Positions 13,268 through 21,651 of a DNA stretch of 34,366 nucleotides are shown here, in pieces; within the stretch, counting starts at the first letter, position 1, and each line of letters starts with the position of its first letter. The translations under genes and the position numbers were made by a program. The stretch is from positions 1-34,366 of the forward strand of contig LUJM01000123.1 in the NCBI GenBank assembly GCA_001689415.1. Reading direction: 5' to 3'. Source of the DNA: Bacteroidales bacterium M2. GTDB lineage: Bacteria > Bacteroidota > Bacteroidia > Bacteroidales > Muribaculaceae. Below the pieces are notes generated by a model, which saw only the letters and a list, made by a program, of their open reading frames with translations, was not told the DNA's origin and did not search any database.

Positions 13268-13777
13268 TCAAAACAGGCTCGGCTGCGGGTTTATACGCTC
13301 GGCCCGGAGCTTGCCGAGGGCTTCCTCGGCTTTCTTGCGACGGCCTTTAGCCTCCTTCTCGTCAGAGATAGCCGAATTGATCTGTTGCAGCAGTTCAATT
13401 TCGGCGTTGTTGGTCTCGATGGTGCGCCGCATTGAGCCGGTGAAATGCTCATAAAGCACGTCATAGCACTCGCGACGGTAGCGAGTGACCGCCTCACGAG
13501 CTTCCGGGGCGACCTTTCCGGGGTTGATGGTGGCGAGCCAACCGTAGACATCGCGGAGACGAATGCAGTACATCTCGCGCTCCTTTTCATCGGCGGCAAC
13601 TGAGGTGATAATCGCCCCAGTTGAAGCGAAAAATTCGTCTTCCTGAAGTTTGGCACGTTGAGCTTTTGCGTCAATGCCGATTGCCTCGCAGATTGGTTTG
13701 ATAGGTACGAAGATTTCTCCGTCGCGGTCGACGGTGAGGATGTCGACGCCGTTGATTTTTGAGATTGACTGTTGCAT
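13268..13777 (-). CDS. P22-type antirepressor N-terminal domain protein (copy 1)
   Basis: The 169-residue protein matches the P22_AR_N domain: ISKINGVDILTVDRDGEIFVPIKPICEAIGI (split here by the conserved VPIKPICEAIG core at about 24-34), RLRDVYGWLATINPGKVAPEARE near 85-107, and a C-terminal helix ending in PSLF. Phage antirepressors counteract the prophage repressor, often through protein contact. Start 13777 is chosen because the frame upstream overlaps the preceding gene; the spacing to its stop is two bases. A second, same-length paralogue lies at 30300-30809. Last gene of the early operon. Confidence 0.8.
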   Translation of the reverse strand: MQQSISKINGVDILTVDRDGEIFVPIKPICEAIGIDAKAQRAKLQEDEFFASTGAIITSVAADEKEREMYCIRLRDVYGWLATINPGKVAPEAREAVTRYRRECYDVLYEHFTGSMRRTIETNNAEIELLQQINSAISDEKEAKGRRKKAEEALGKLRAERINPQPSLF

Positions 13778-13779
13778 GG

Positions 13780-14007
13780 TTAGTTGATTTCGTTTTTCTT
13801 TTTGTCGACTATTACCGAGAGGGCATAAGCACAAACGGACATGGAGAGTTGTGCGAAATCATTGTCTTCGCGGCATTTCGCTGTGAGGTCGAGTTCGGGC
13901 GTTTCGTGGACGGCAGCCATGACGGCCTCGGTTTGTTCATCAGTAGCCGGATATAGGGCGCATACTTTCAGCACTTGGATATCCGAGATTTCAAATGTTA
14001 CTTTCAT
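13780..14007 (-). CDS. Hypothetical protein (75 aa)
   Basis: A small acidic protein with alternating hydrophobic strands at the N-terminus (MKVTFEISDIQVLKVCALYP) and an amphipathic helix at the C-terminus ending in basic residues. Its ATG overlaps the upstream stop and its stop lies two bases before the antirepressor start, so it is translationally coupled. No family recognised. Confidence 0.6.
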   Translation of the reverse strand: MKVTFEISDIQVLKVCALYPATDEQTEAVMAAVHETPELDLTAKCREDNDFAQLSMSVCAYALSVIVDKKKNEIN

Positions 14008-14312
14008 TTTCGTGGGTTGTGTTTAGGTGAGTATTTTTTACATGAGAATTGTTTAGGGGAGATGTAACGCTTGGAGAGCTTACATCGGGGCGGGTGGGCC
14101 TGAAAATAACAGCAGCAGTCACAAGTTGGGCTACAATATTTTTCGAGATCCTTTAGAAATTGTGTTTGAATTTCGAGACAAACACAAACTACAGGGCGAG
14201 ATGCAATACGCTCCAGGACAGCATTAACTTCTTCTACTGTTGCTGACATTGAGCGAATCTCATCTGCTATGCCCCGAATATTATATAGCATGTTCTCAAA
14301 GGAGCTGTTCAT
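14004..14312 (-). CDS. Cysteine-rich small protein (102 aa)
   Basis: The N-terminal half (about 1-40) is a predicted coiled helix (NMLYNIRGIADEIRSMSATV). The C-terminal half is Cys-rich and basic: CSPTCDCCC near 60-68, PRC near 76, SCKK near 90, with several Lys/Arg. The cysteines could bind zinc, suggesting a small nucleic-acid-binding protein. Overlaps of four bases with both neighbours mark it as a genuine operon member. Confidence 0.6.
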   Translation of the reverse strand: MNSSFENMLYNIRGIADEIRSMSATVEEVNAVLERIASRPVVCVCLEIQTQFLKDLEKYCSPTCDCCCYFQAHPPRCKLSKRYISPKQFSCKKYSPKHNPRK

Positions 14313-14725
14313 TTCGTTGGAGCAAGAATTTGTTGGAGTATGCTACGAGAAATGAAACAGTGGTTAAGCGCGAAAGAGAAGTCATAATTGACGAGCTTGA
14401 ACATTTCGCGGTCGTAGGTGGTGGTGCAGTATTCAGGAAATGTAGCGGGACGCGGTTGTGCTCGGTTTGCCCAGTTAGTGTAAACACTCTTTGACCGGGT
14501 CACAGCGTCACGCGGAACATCGAGCGTGAGAAGGACATCGAAATCAACGAGGCCGTTGAGACGATGCGCCCAGTCGTCGATATTGCCGCGAAAGAAGCAG
14601 AAGCCGACAGACGTGGTGGCGCGTGGGCTGTGCGTCGAGTTATTTTGAAGCACATCGCCCCGCCGATAGGCGAGGAACTCGCCCATCGAGCAGAAGCGAT
14701 GTAGTCGGATAGTGCCCTTACTCAT
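14309..14725 (-). CDS. Hypothetical protein (138 aa)
   Basis: An early-operon gene starting at MSKGTIRLHRFCSMGEFLAY (14725), which overlaps the stop of the zinc-ribbon gene; an earlier in-frame ATG at 14773 lies inside that gene. The sequence has a strand-rich centre (TSVGFCFFRGNIDDWAHR; LVDFDVLLTLDVP) and many aromatic residues. No family recognised. Confidence 0.6.
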   Translation of the reverse strand: MSKGTIRLHRFCSMGEFLAYRRGDVLQNNSTHSPRATTSVGFCFFRGNIDDWAHRLNGLVDFDVLLTLDVPRDAVTRSKSVYTNWANRAQPRPATFPEYCTTTYDREMFKLVNYDFSFALNHCFISRSILQQILAPTK

Positions 14726-14885
14726 TTGGGTTAATTGGTTTAACTTTATAACCACACCAGCAACATACGCCATCGGCTACTGCAAGTGCATAATTTTCAC
14801 GTTTGCACTTCGGGCATCGTATTAGTAGAATAGTGCCGTTAGCGTACCATTCTACACCATCTTTTGCTTTTACAAGTTTACTCAT
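14718..14885 (-). CDS. Zinc-ribbon microprotein (55 aa)
   Basis: The frame starts at 14885 (MSKLVKAKDGVEWYANG) and encodes a zinc ribbon: CPKC at about residues 25-28, then 14 residues, then CWCGY at about 43-47. These are four well-placed cysteines in a 55-residue protein. Its ATG overlaps the upstream stop region and its stop overlaps the next ATG, the same coupling as its neighbours, so it is probably real despite its size. Such ribbons bind nucleic acid or act as adaptors; nothing more can be said. Confidence 0.75.
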   Translation of the reverse strand: MSKLVKAKDGVEWYANGTILLIRCPKCKRENYALAVADGVCCWCGYKVKPINPNE

Positions 14886-15147
14886 TTGCTTCAAGTTTTG
14901 AGATTATGACGGATTCTTCAATTCCTCGAAACCAGACATGATTGTCGGATTCGATGTTGTAAATTTGAGTCATACCGCGACGGATTGAGTTAGTGACGCG
15001 ACCGGAGCGAATGATCGTACCAAATAAGAAGAGCACAATGTCGCCGACGAGGAAGCGACCGGACCCCGACGAGTCGCGGTGCTCGGCGGGATCTGGGCGG
15101 TTGTAGACGATTTCGTTAATCGTCGGAGCAAGAGAAGGGTCTGTCAT
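14878..15147 (-). CDS. Hypothetical protein, SH3-like (89 aa)
   Basis: Start 15147 (MTDPSLAPTINEIVYNRPD) is chosen because the upstream part is the shadow of the 15116-15307 gene. The core GRFLVGDIVLFLFGTIIRSGRVTNS, followed by YNIESDNHVWFRGIEESVI, has the five-strand rhythm of an SH3-like or KOW-type barrel: a GD-x-V opening and a later W. The function is unknown. Confidence 0.55.
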   Translation of the reverse strand: MTDPSLAPTINEIVYNRPDPAEHRDSSGSGRFLVGDIVLFLFGTIIRSGRVTNSIRRGMTQIYNIESDNHVWFRGIEESVIISKLEANE

Positions 15148-15307
15148 GGGTCGTGTAGATTTCTTCAAACTCGACATCAACGATTTCTCTGTCAAGCAGA
15201 GCAACATCGTCGATAACTCTCTCGTCATCGACATCGCCATTAGCGAGGTCGATTGCATATGCAATGGCGGCATCTGATAGGCCGAAGTGTGGGTTGTAGA
15301 CGTTCAT
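15116..15307 (-). CDS. Acidic hypothetical protein (63 aa)
   Basis: The ORF starts at 15307 (MNVYNPHFGLSDAAIAYAI) and is very acidic in its second half (DVDDERVIDDVALLDREIVDVEFEE), ending CSDD. It overlaps the next gene by 32 bases. Acidic proteins of this size in phage early operons are often DNA mimics or host-factor binders, but there is no specific evidence for that here. Confidence 0.5.
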   Translation of the reverse strand: MNVYNPHFGLSDAAIAYAIDLANGDVDDERVIDDVALLDREIVDVEFEEIYTTHDRPFSCSDD

Positions 15308-15323
15308 AGTAGACACGCCAGTG

Positions 15324-15770
15324 TTAGAGGGTTGGTGCAGGATGTTTGTCAGCCCATTGTACGCCAGATGCAAATATAACATGACTTATAGCGTCGAGCA
15401 TGAAATCCCGAGTGTTCGAGGCTATTGCTTCGTCGAGCATAGAATTGACTTCAGCTCGCATTGCTGAGACTCTTTCGGGGCGATTGTTGAAATCTGACTC
15501 GGGATGTTCGTCGCCCCATTTAGCGCCAGCAGAGAACATGATGAGTGCGTGGAAAGCTGCTAAGGGGCTTTTCTCCATGAGCTCCGAGACTTTTTCTTCA
15601 GATGCTTTGGCGACTTGCTCAGCACGAGCCTTCTTGTCGATCTGAGGTTTCTTTGAGGGTTCTTCGACCTCTTCAAAGGGAACGTCTTCGGCGAGGTCTT
15701 TGAGCGAGTGGGGATGGCCGGTTGAAGTGCGACCGAACGGCCAGTGGCCAAGGAATGGGTTAAAACTCAT
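15324..15770 (-). CDS. Hypothetical protein with duplicated W-x-D-xHP motif (148 aa)
   Basis: The protein has a polar, Glu/Lys-rich first half and then two helical segments that each end similarly: FSAGAKWGDEHPESD (about 80-94) and FASGVQWADKHPAPTL (about 133-148). This is an internal repeat of roughly 50 residues. The ATG overlaps the upstream stop (ATGA). The duplicated F-x-x-G-x-x-W-x-D-x-H-P signature occurs in many small Bacteroidales proteins of unknown function. Confidence 0.6.
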   Translation of the reverse strand: MSFNPFLGHWPFGRTSTGHPHSLKDLAEDVPFEEVEEPSKKPQIDKKARAEQVAKASEEKVSELMEKSPLAAFHALIMFSAGAKWGDEHPESDFNNRPERVSAMRAEVNSMLDEAIASNTRDFMLDAISHVIFASGVQWADKHPAPTL

Positions 15771-16015
15771 AATTCTTTGTTTTTTTGTGGTTTCTTACGT
15801 TTATTTGATTTATTCTTATGCTTATGGACTCGCGGAGAGTCGAGAGGGATTATAGTGATGAAGTGCCGAGGCACTACAATTACCAGACGGTCGGCAACGA
15901 TTTTTGCGTATGAGTCTGTTATATGTCTTACATCAGCGACACTCCCCTTTTGGATATAATGGCCATAAAGGATGAGCGTACGAAGGAGTATGGCTTTTTG
16001 AGGATTGGCGCTCAT
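15767..16015 (-). CDS. Hypothetical protein with basic tail (82 aa)
   Basis: Starts at 16015 (MSANPQKAILLRTLILYGHY), overlapping the helicase-like stop by ATGA. A strand-rich middle (RLVIVVPRHFITIIPLD) is followed by an extremely basic C-terminus (HKHKNKSNKRKKPQKNKEL). Probably binds nucleic acid; no family is recognised. Confidence 0.55.
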   Translation of the reverse strand: MSANPQKAILLRTLILYGHYIQKGSVADVRHITDSYAKIVADRLVIVVPRHFITIIPLDSPRVHKHKNKSNKRKKPQKNKEL

Positions 16016-16839
16016 TCGTAGAAGTTGAACACGTCCTCGCCTCTGGAGTAGCTGCGCAGATATTCGAGTACACAGTAGAACATGAAATTGTCGAACATGT
16101 GCCACTGAGCCACGTCCCAGTCTTGGAACATGAGCCTACCGAGATATTTGTCAATAGGGTTCTCCGGGCCGAAGAAAGAAGAGAAATCCAGTACCCCAAA
16201 ACGACGACGGAAAGAGCCGTCGTTTCTGAGTTTGCCAACCGTGGTGTCTGCGGTGAGCAAGAGGTAAGGGGCTTTCTCTTGATTGAGGATAAATGGCTCC
16301 TGATACTTACGGTATATGACCCAGTCTTGAGTACAGAGATGGAAAAATCGTTGAACAGAACGATTTGGGAGTATATCATCAACGAGTACAAGATTTGTTT
16401 TTTCCGTTACAGACGATAAACAAAACTTGCTATTACAGTCATGGCCAGGAATGATAACTGTGTTGCAGAGCTGAGCCAGGGCATGAGCGAAAAGGGATTT
16501 ACCATTTGCGCAAGCACCAATTTGCTCGTTGACGCATAAAAAGGCTCGGCATCGCCGCCCGTTGCGAGGCAACTTATTACAGAGTATGTAGCCTATGGCT
16601 GTCAGTTTCTTGATGAGAGACGCATTTGTTGTGCTCGTTATATCAAGGAAACGGTAGAAATCCGACTGAGGGCCGAGAAATTCTGATGGGAAGTCGGCAG
16701 GGGAGAATTCTCGGTAGAGGATTACATCTTCAGGGCCAGGAGTAAGTGTGCGCGAGACGCGCATTTCGCCGGGCAAGTGGAGCAATACGGCGCAGTTCCG
16801 GAAGAAAAAACGAGCGGCGAGTGTTTTGTCTTCTGTCAT
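16012..16839 (-). CDS. Stand-alone SF3-type helicase domain, paralogue of the primase-helicase
   Basis: A 275-residue AAA+ protein with Walker A (GACANGKSLF, about 107-116), Walker B (LVLVDDILPN, about 151-160), a sensor-like strand ending LLLTADTT, and an arginine-finger region (GSFRRRFGVLDF). Its C-terminus (FQDWDVAQWHMFDNFMFYCV, then LEYLRSY) aligns clearly with the corresponding part of the 1007-residue primase-helicase (FDDWDEYQWALFDNLMAECV, then MYYLRSF), so the two are paralogues in one operon. It lacks the primase half. It could form mixed hexamers, act as an alternative loader, or be a degenerate copy, although the ATPase residues look intact. Confidence 0.75.
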   Translation of the reverse strand: MTEDKTLAARFFFRNCAVLLHLPGEMRVSRTLTPGPEDVILYREFSPADFPSEFLGPQSDFYRFLDITSTTNASLIKKLTAIGYILCNKLPRNGRRCRAFLCVNEQIGACANGKSLFAHALAQLCNTVIIPGHDCNSKFCLSSVTEKTNLVLVDDILPNRSVQRFFHLCTQDWVIYRKYQEPFILNQEKAPYLLLTADTTVGKLRNDGSFRRRFGVLDFSSFFGPENPIDKYLGRLMFQDWDVAQWHMFDNFMFYCVLEYLRSYSRGEDVFNFYE

Positions 16840-17198
16840 TTTGAGATGGTATTGAGTGAGTAAATGTTGTTATTCGCGTAGTCGAAGACCTTGCCGTCGA
16901 TGATAGAAAGGTATTCGTCGCCGCGCTCATGGGCGATATCGAGGCAAAGGTCGACGCGGTCGAATTTGCCTGAAAGCGACTCTGCCACTTCGCGGATCGT
17001 GCCGACTGTGGCACGTTCCGCAGATGACAGGCGGATGAAGTAGCCGCAGTCGCTTTGCTCAACGATGGCATAGCCGGAAGGCAGAGAGAAGCCGCGAGAG
17101 GTAGCGACAGTAATAGTCTGCGATGATGGTTCCGAGATTTCGGCCGAGTTGTTGCAAGCAGCCATTGAAAGGGTAAGAATGATAAGTAGTTTGTGCAT
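16836..17198 (-). CDS. Small lipoprotein, possible superinfection-exclusion factor
   Basis: Start 17198 gives a clean lipoprotein signal, MHKLLIILTLSMAAC followed by NNSAE, with lipidation at C15; the upstream in-frame sequence overlaps another gene. The mature part (about 105 residues) is a soluble, acidic alpha/beta domain (GFSLPSGYAIVEQSDCGYFI; GTIREVAESLSGKFDRVDLC). Phage lipoproteins expressed outside the lysis cassette commonly act at the cell surface, for example by blocking a receptor against related phages. Here it is in the early operon, so expression from the prophage is not assured. The exclusion role is a guess. Confidence 0.6.
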   Translation of the reverse strand: MHKLLIILTLSMAACNNSAEISEPSSQTITVATSRGFSLPSGYAIVEQSDCGYFIRLSSAERATVGTIREVAESLSGKFDRVDLCLDIAHERGDEYLSIIDGKVFDYANNNIYSLNTISK

Positions 17199-17211
17199 GA
17201 TGATGTTATGT

Positions 17212-17565
17212 TTAGTCAAATAAATCTCCTTGAAGAAGGCTTGATTCTGCAATGCGTATTGATTCACGAGTGTCCGGCATGAAGTAGGATAGGTATATCT
17301 TAATGAAGCCGAGCGCGTGAAGTTTAGCATCTCGTTGTGTACGGAATTTGCCAAGCTCAGCCGAGGGGAGCTTCATCGAAGTACCACCTTTACCCCAATA
17401 GACTACGTAACCATATACCCATGCACCGTCAGGTAGAATGGCCGTTGTAATGGTAATCGTTTCGTCTCGGGAATCGGTAATTGTCCAGGATGCAGTTGCT
17501 TCAACCGGCTCTACGCCGTCAATGCAATCGGACTTGAGGTAGTCATATTGATTTTGCATTTTCAT
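17212..17565 (-). CDS. Hypothetical protein (117 aa)
   Basis: A soluble protein with a beta-rich N-terminal half (TASWTITDSRDETITITTAI; AWVYGYVVYWGKGG) and a helical C-terminal half (RDAKLHALGFIKIYLSYF), ending in LLQGDLFD. The final Q-G-D-L-F-D resembles a clamp-binding (QxxLF) peptide at the extreme C-terminus, which would fit a replication-linked protein, though this is speculative. It overlaps the DnaA-like gene by 23 bases. Confidence 0.6.
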   Translation of the reverse strand: MKMQNQYDYLKSDCIDGVEPVEATASWTITDSRDETITITTAILPDGAWVYGYVVYWGKGGTSMKLPSAELGKFRTQRDAKLHALGFIKIYLSYFMPDTRESIRIAESSLLQGDLFD

Positions 17566-17836
17566 ATTCTTTAGCTATTTTGTTGTATTTGTCCCTAAAT
17601 GACTTACTAATACCGATGTAATCCTCAGCTCTATGCCTGATGCTAAGAATCGTGGTGCGGTTGCGATGTAAATCCCATGCCGTAGACTGATCATCGTAGC
17701 CGAGCCGAGCGCAGAAGAGTATGAAAAGCATCCGGGCTTCGGCTACCGGCCATAAGCGGGAGCGAGAAAGCATCTTGGTTTTCGAGACGCCAGTAGTTTT
17801 CGATACAGCTTCAAAAATGATTTCTGATATTGACAT
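17543..17836 (-). CDS. DnaA domain IV-like DNA-binding protein
   Basis: The 97-residue protein corresponds to the C-terminal DNA-binding domain of DnaA. It has an initial helix with SKTKMLSRSR, the AEARMLFILFCARLG helix, and a signature-like loop-helix (STAWDLHRNRTTILSIRHRA) matching the D-H-T-T-V-L-type motif, here N-R-T-T-I-L. The ATPase domain is absent. It sits directly after the primase-helicase, so it may mark or melt the phage origin, or compete with host DnaA at DnaA boxes. Confidence 0.75.
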   Translation of the reverse strand: MSISEIIFEAVSKTTGVSKTKMLSRSRLWPVAEARMLFILFCARLGYDDQSTAWDLHRNRTTILSIRHRAEDYIGISKSFRDKYNKIAKEYENAKSI

Positions 17837-17850
17837 ATATTTGTGGTGGG

Positions 17851-20800
17851 TTAGAATGGATGTTCGTCTTTGTATTTTTCTTCTGAATAAATAGTGAAGT
17901 ATTCCACACCTCCGGATTTATCCTCGTCGCCAATGAACGACTCGTCGGGGTGCGAAGGTTTCCAATCCGAGTAAAAGACCTTTGCATCGGCTTTGTTGTC
18001 AATGGGTCGGTTGTGATTAAAATCATAGCCTTTGTAGCGGCAGTATGCAATGAGCTTGACTTTGAAGTTTGTTCGTGTTACGCCGTGGCCCTGTAAGCCA
18101 CCAGCGAAATCGAGGAACGCAGCCCAAAGCTCTTTGCGGATTAGCCGCTGATTGAGATGCGATCCTGTAGGGTCGAAGTACTCTTCAGCCCACTGCAGGA
18201 GAACTTCAGACATTGACTGTCGCAAGGTTCGCAGCTCGATATTCTTCATGGGCGGTGGTACTGCTCCGCGACCCTCTCTATACCATATTTGCTCAAAAGA
18301 GCGTAGATAGTACATTACACATTCAGCCATGAGATTATCGAACAGCGCCCACTGGTATTCATCCCAGTCATCGAAAAACATGTGGTGAAAGTCATCGATA
18401 AGCGAATGGTCTTGATTATACCAGGATGAAAACTCCATGTACGCGATGCGTCGTTTGACTGAGCCTTCTTCCGCACTCTTGATAGCGTGATTGGTGGTAA
18501 GCAGAATTTTCGGGGAGTCTTCAACGGCAATAGTGTAACGGTCTTTGCCTTTGGGATTGACGGGCATAGGTCCGGTAATCCAGTTGAAGATGTTTTTGAA
18601 GTCGAAGTTGGTGCGCACGTCATCGATGAAGATATTACGCGTTGCCTTGGTAACGCCGGACAGGATAAATTCATCGTTGGCGCTGAAGTCCTGGCCGTTG
18701 ATGAAGAACTGTGCGACAACCTTGCTGATAGCCGTACCAAGTACAGACTTACCGGCACCGCCCCATGCCTGACCGACTTCTGAAATTCTGTGGTCCAGGA
18801 CTACTACAGCCTGACGGTCCGAGGGGTATTTCCAATCGGTCAGGAGGAAGCCGATTGTCGTAATCTTGTTGACGATGTGCTGAAGCCACTCGACATCATC
18901 GTCTTTAGTGGTTTCACGCGGAGTATCATGAGTGAAATAGTTGTTTGACGTGTTGATGATGTACTGCAGGAACTCACAGTTTTTGCCGTCGGGAGTCAAT
19001 TCCCAGTAGAACATATTATCGACCTTGGTAATTGACTTTATAATCTCGATACGGCGAAAATTGCGCGGAACAATGCGATTTCGCCACACGTTGGCGATAG
19101 GTTGGCAGGGAGTGATGGATTGAGAAGTTATCTCGACCTGTCCGTTGTTGTAATATGTACGCTGCACGTCCGGCTCGAAGTTGTTGAAAGAGTCTGTCCT
19201 CATTTCGAGGCGTTCGAGCTTCTTGTCGGGCAGCAGTACGTCCAGCTTACCGTTGAAATACTCATGTACCAACGGATTTTTAATGTTGGTCATGATGTAC
19301 TGGAGAATGAAACCGCGAACCTCATAAGGAGCGGAGCGGTCGATGATGCCCTCGTCGATGCGGATGAAGTCGTAGCCAGAGGCGGCTTCATCGCTGTTGC
19401 GCAGACGGTAGAAGCCGGAGGCTGCAAGGAAGCGGAAAGTTTCTGTGTAATTGAGACAAACCTTGTCGTTGTCTTTGCTATCCTTCTCTATCGAGAATAT
19501 ATCGACATCGGAAGAGTAACGGCTTACGGGAACCATAGCGCCGTCATCGATCTTATAGCGGACTCCGCCGAGCTTGAATGTCGGGATTTCTGAGAGGCGC
19601 TCCTTGTGAGCCTCGAAGAATGCCTGTCGATCGTTCAAGTGCCAGAAGTCACGGATCTTCGCGTCTGACAGAGCTGTAATCTTATGAATGTCGAGCCACG
19701 TGCCTTTGCCGTCATGCGAGTGCATTGTCCGGTCGATGTCTTCCATCAGCTCGGACTCGCGGCCCAGAAGCGAGCCGACAAGCAAATCATCGACACCTTT
19801 GTCGCCGTGTTCGTTTTGATTGACGTGACCCCACCAAATATCGACATTAAGGCCGAGGTTGTGGAACGTCTCGACATACTGTTTGAATTTTATTACAGCG
19901 GCAGCAAAGCTTACCGGGCGTTTATCGGCACGGTCGCCGGTGGTTATGTTCCTCGATAAGTCGTTCCAGTCGCTATCCATGACGAGAACGACGTGTCTGA
20001 CTTGACACGTTTTTACAATATCCTGAATGGCTTGTATAAGCCCCTGCTCCTTGTTGCCGATATTCATAATGCCCTGCAAGCCGAGAGAAAGCATCCCATG
20101 CTTACAAGCTTTTTCTGCTTTCTTCTCTCCCTCCTGGAGAAACAGCACCTCGATAGGAGTTTTCGACTTATAGAGGCGGCGCACTTTCTCGGGGATGAAC
20201 ACCTGCGCCGGAGCTCCAGGCGGTGTCTGATATTTCATCTTCGTTCCATCCTGCGCCACATGAAGGTCGGGATTGGCGTAACGAGCGCGAACATAGTTGC
20301 GCAAGGTCTTAGTCCCCTTGACCGAATATTGCATGGGGCGACCGTACAGGTCGTAGTAGAAGATGAGCATATCATCCCCTTTAAGATCCGGGACAAACCC
20401 AGTGCCTATAGAGCCGCGTTGAAACGGACTCTTAGCCAATTCCTGTCCGTTCTCGATGATATTGGCAAAAACATCCTCGATAGTTAGACCAGAGCCTTCG
20501 AGCTGTTGAGCGCAGAAGGATTTCTGAATAGACTCTTTAGTTTTCTGAACTGTTTGTTGGCGGATTGTTTCTTCGGGCGTAATAAAGATGCCACACTCTT
20601 GGGCTGTGCCTTCAAGACACCGTAGAAAGTCATTCTTTACGTCAAGATGGTTGTAGTAGGCATAAGCTTCGATAGGATTGGCAAATCCCTCGTTGCACTT
20701 CACGCAAAAGGCACAATTATGCTGAGACGAAAACCTTACGCGGAATTTCTTTGCTTCTTTGCAAAAAGGGCACTCGATGTATTGATTAGGTTTGGTGTCA

Positions 20801-20874
20801 TTCGTGCCAGGAATAATACGCCGGATATCGGCAGCCCTTTTAACTCTGTCGACCTCGAATTTACTGTACTTCAT
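17851..20874 (-). CDS. Primase-helicase (zinc finger, TOPRIM and SF3 helicase)
   Basis: A 1007-residue replication protein. The N-terminus has a CHC2-like zinc motif (C35-x2-C38, then C54-x2-C57-x2-C60). A TOPRIM domain follows: EVLFLQEGEKKAEK near 240-253 and VLVMDSDWND near 293-302, the glutamate and D-x-D metal sites of primases. The C-terminal third is an SF3-type AAA+ helicase with Walker A (WGGAGKSVLG, about 703-712), Walker B (NIFIDDVRTN) and KILLTTNH as sensor. Such fusions prime and unwind DNA for phage replication. ATGA overlap with the LuxR-type regulator links it to the early promoter. Confidence 0.92.
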   Translation of the reverse strand: MKYSKFEVDRVKRAADIRRIIPGTNDTKPNQYIECPFCKEAKKFRVRFSSQHNCAFCVKCNEGFANPIEAYAYYNHLDVKNDFLRCLEGTAQECGIFITPEETIRQQTVQKTKESIQKSFCAQQLEGSGLTIEDVFANIIENGQELAKSPFQRGSIGTGFVPDLKGDDMLIFYYDLYGRPMQYSVKGTKTLRNYVRARYANPDLHVAQDGTKMKYQTPPGAPAQVFIPEKVRRLYKSKTPIEVLFLQEGEKKAEKACKHGMLSLGLQGIMNIGNKEQGLIQAIQDIVKTCQVRHVVLVMDSDWNDLSRNITTGDRADKRPVSFAAAVIKFKQYVETFHNLGLNVDIWWGHVNQNEHGDKGVDDLLVGSLLGRESELMEDIDRTMHSHDGKGTWLDIHKITALSDAKIRDFWHLNDRQAFFEAHKERLSEIPTFKLGGVRYKIDDGAMVPVSRYSSDVDIFSIEKDSKDNDKVCLNYTETFRFLAASGFYRLRNSDEAASGYDFIRIDEGIIDRSAPYEVRGFILQYIMTNIKNPLVHEYFNGKLDVLLPDKKLERLEMRTDSFNNFEPDVQRTYYNNGQVEITSQSITPCQPIANVWRNRIVPRNFRRIEIIKSITKVDNMFYWELTPDGKNCEFLQYIINTSNNYFTHDTPRETTKDDDVEWLQHIVNKITTIGFLLTDWKYPSDRQAVVVLDHRISEVGQAWGGAGKSVLGTAISKVVAQFFINGQDFSANDEFILSGVTKATRNIFIDDVRTNFDFKNIFNWITGPMPVNPKGKDRYTIAVEDSPKILLTTNHAIKSAEEGSVKRRIAYMEFSSWYNQDHSLIDDFHHMFFDDWDEYQWALFDNLMAECVMYYLRSFEQIWYREGRGAVPPPMKNIELRTLRQSMSEVLLQWAEEYFDPTGSHLNQRLIRKELWAAFLDFAGGLQGHGVTRTNFKVKLIAYCRYKGYDFNHNRPIDNKADAKVFYSDWKPSHPDESFIGDEDKSGGVEYFTIYSEEKYKDEHPF

Positions 20875-21431
20875 GAGAATAGGTTGTTTTGGGTCGCGTA
20901 CTTGATAAATTCGGCTTTGGAATGGATGCCGAGGCGAGAGTAAGCATTGCGGACATGGGTGTGAATAGTGAGAGGGGATAAGCGTAGGCGGTCGCCGATG
21001 GCTTCTTCAGTAAGCCCCCCGTAAACAAGAGCCAACACGCGCTTTTCGGCAGGACTGAGTTGGTGGTCGAATTCCGGACGGCATATAACATGATCATATC
21101 TGCACTCTCCACGGAGCGGGCAGTTGATATGCTCAAATGTGCAATGCCGGTCTGACCCTATGTCCGGGATTGAGTCAAGCGCCGAGAAATTGCAGCGAAT
21201 GAAGCGTACAACGATTCGAAAACGGTAATAAGAAGGATTTGCATCGCAACCCTTATATTCCGAGCACAGTGCTGCATAAGCCTTTGGGTAAAATGTAGAA
21301 ATGAGTTGAATCATCTCGTCGATGAAGTCATAGTCGTTTTCTCGGATTGCTCTCATTGAGCCGTCAGCCTCACGAAGCCACACCTCTTGCTCGTACGTGA
21401 AAAATTCTGTATTGGATAATACTCTGTTCAT
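20871..21431 (-). CDS. LuxR-type HTH regulator with cysteine cluster
   Basis: Residues about 122-184 are a LuxR/GerE HTH: LSPAEKRVLALVYGGLTEEAIGD, then LRLSPLTIHTHVRNAYSRLGI. Upstream lies a Cys-His cluster (HCTFEHINCPLRGECRYDHVIC, four cysteines), likely a small zinc site, and before that a helical N-terminal domain. This layout is frequent in Bacteroidales prophages next to primase genes. It probably activates early or middle phage genes. It is the second gene of the early operon and overlaps the primase start by four bases. Confidence 0.8.
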   Translation of the reverse strand: MNRVLSNTEFFTYEQEVWLREADGSMRAIRENDYDFIDEMIQLISTFYPKAYAALCSEYKGCDANPSYYRFRIVVRFIRCNFSALDSIPDIGSDRHCTFEHINCPLRGECRYDHVICRPEFDHQLSPAEKRVLALVYGGLTEEAIGDRLRLSPLTIHTHVRNAYSRLGIHSKAEFIKYATQNNLFS

Positions 21432-21441
21432 AGTATTTTAA

Positions 21442-21651
21442 TCAATTACCGATGCTAATTTTGAGATCAACGCCGACTATTTCGATAATTTTGTCAAAGT
21501 AAACAGGCGTAAGCTTTGTGCGGCCACGCCGCCAATCGCTCAATACAGCACGTGTAATTCCAAGCTTTTCCCTTATGTCTCGGGATTTTGCTACTCGTTC
21601 CACCGAGGGAAGCGAGCCAAGGTATTGGTTGAGAGCTTCGTTTGGAGTCAT
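21442..21651 (-). CDS. Cro-like HTH regulator
   Basis: A 69-residue HTH protein: SRDIREKLGITRAVLSDWRR contains the DNA-binding helices, followed by GRTKLTPVYFDKIIEIVGV typical of small Cro/C1-type folds. It is the first gene of the leftward early operon and is divergent from the repressor-like gene at 21777, the usual arrangement of a lysis-lysogeny switch. It likely represses the opposing promoter. Confidence 0.8.
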   Translation of the reverse strand: MTPNEALNQYLGSLPSVERVAKSRDIREKLGITRAVLSDWRRGRTKLTPVYFDKIIEIVGVDLKISIGN

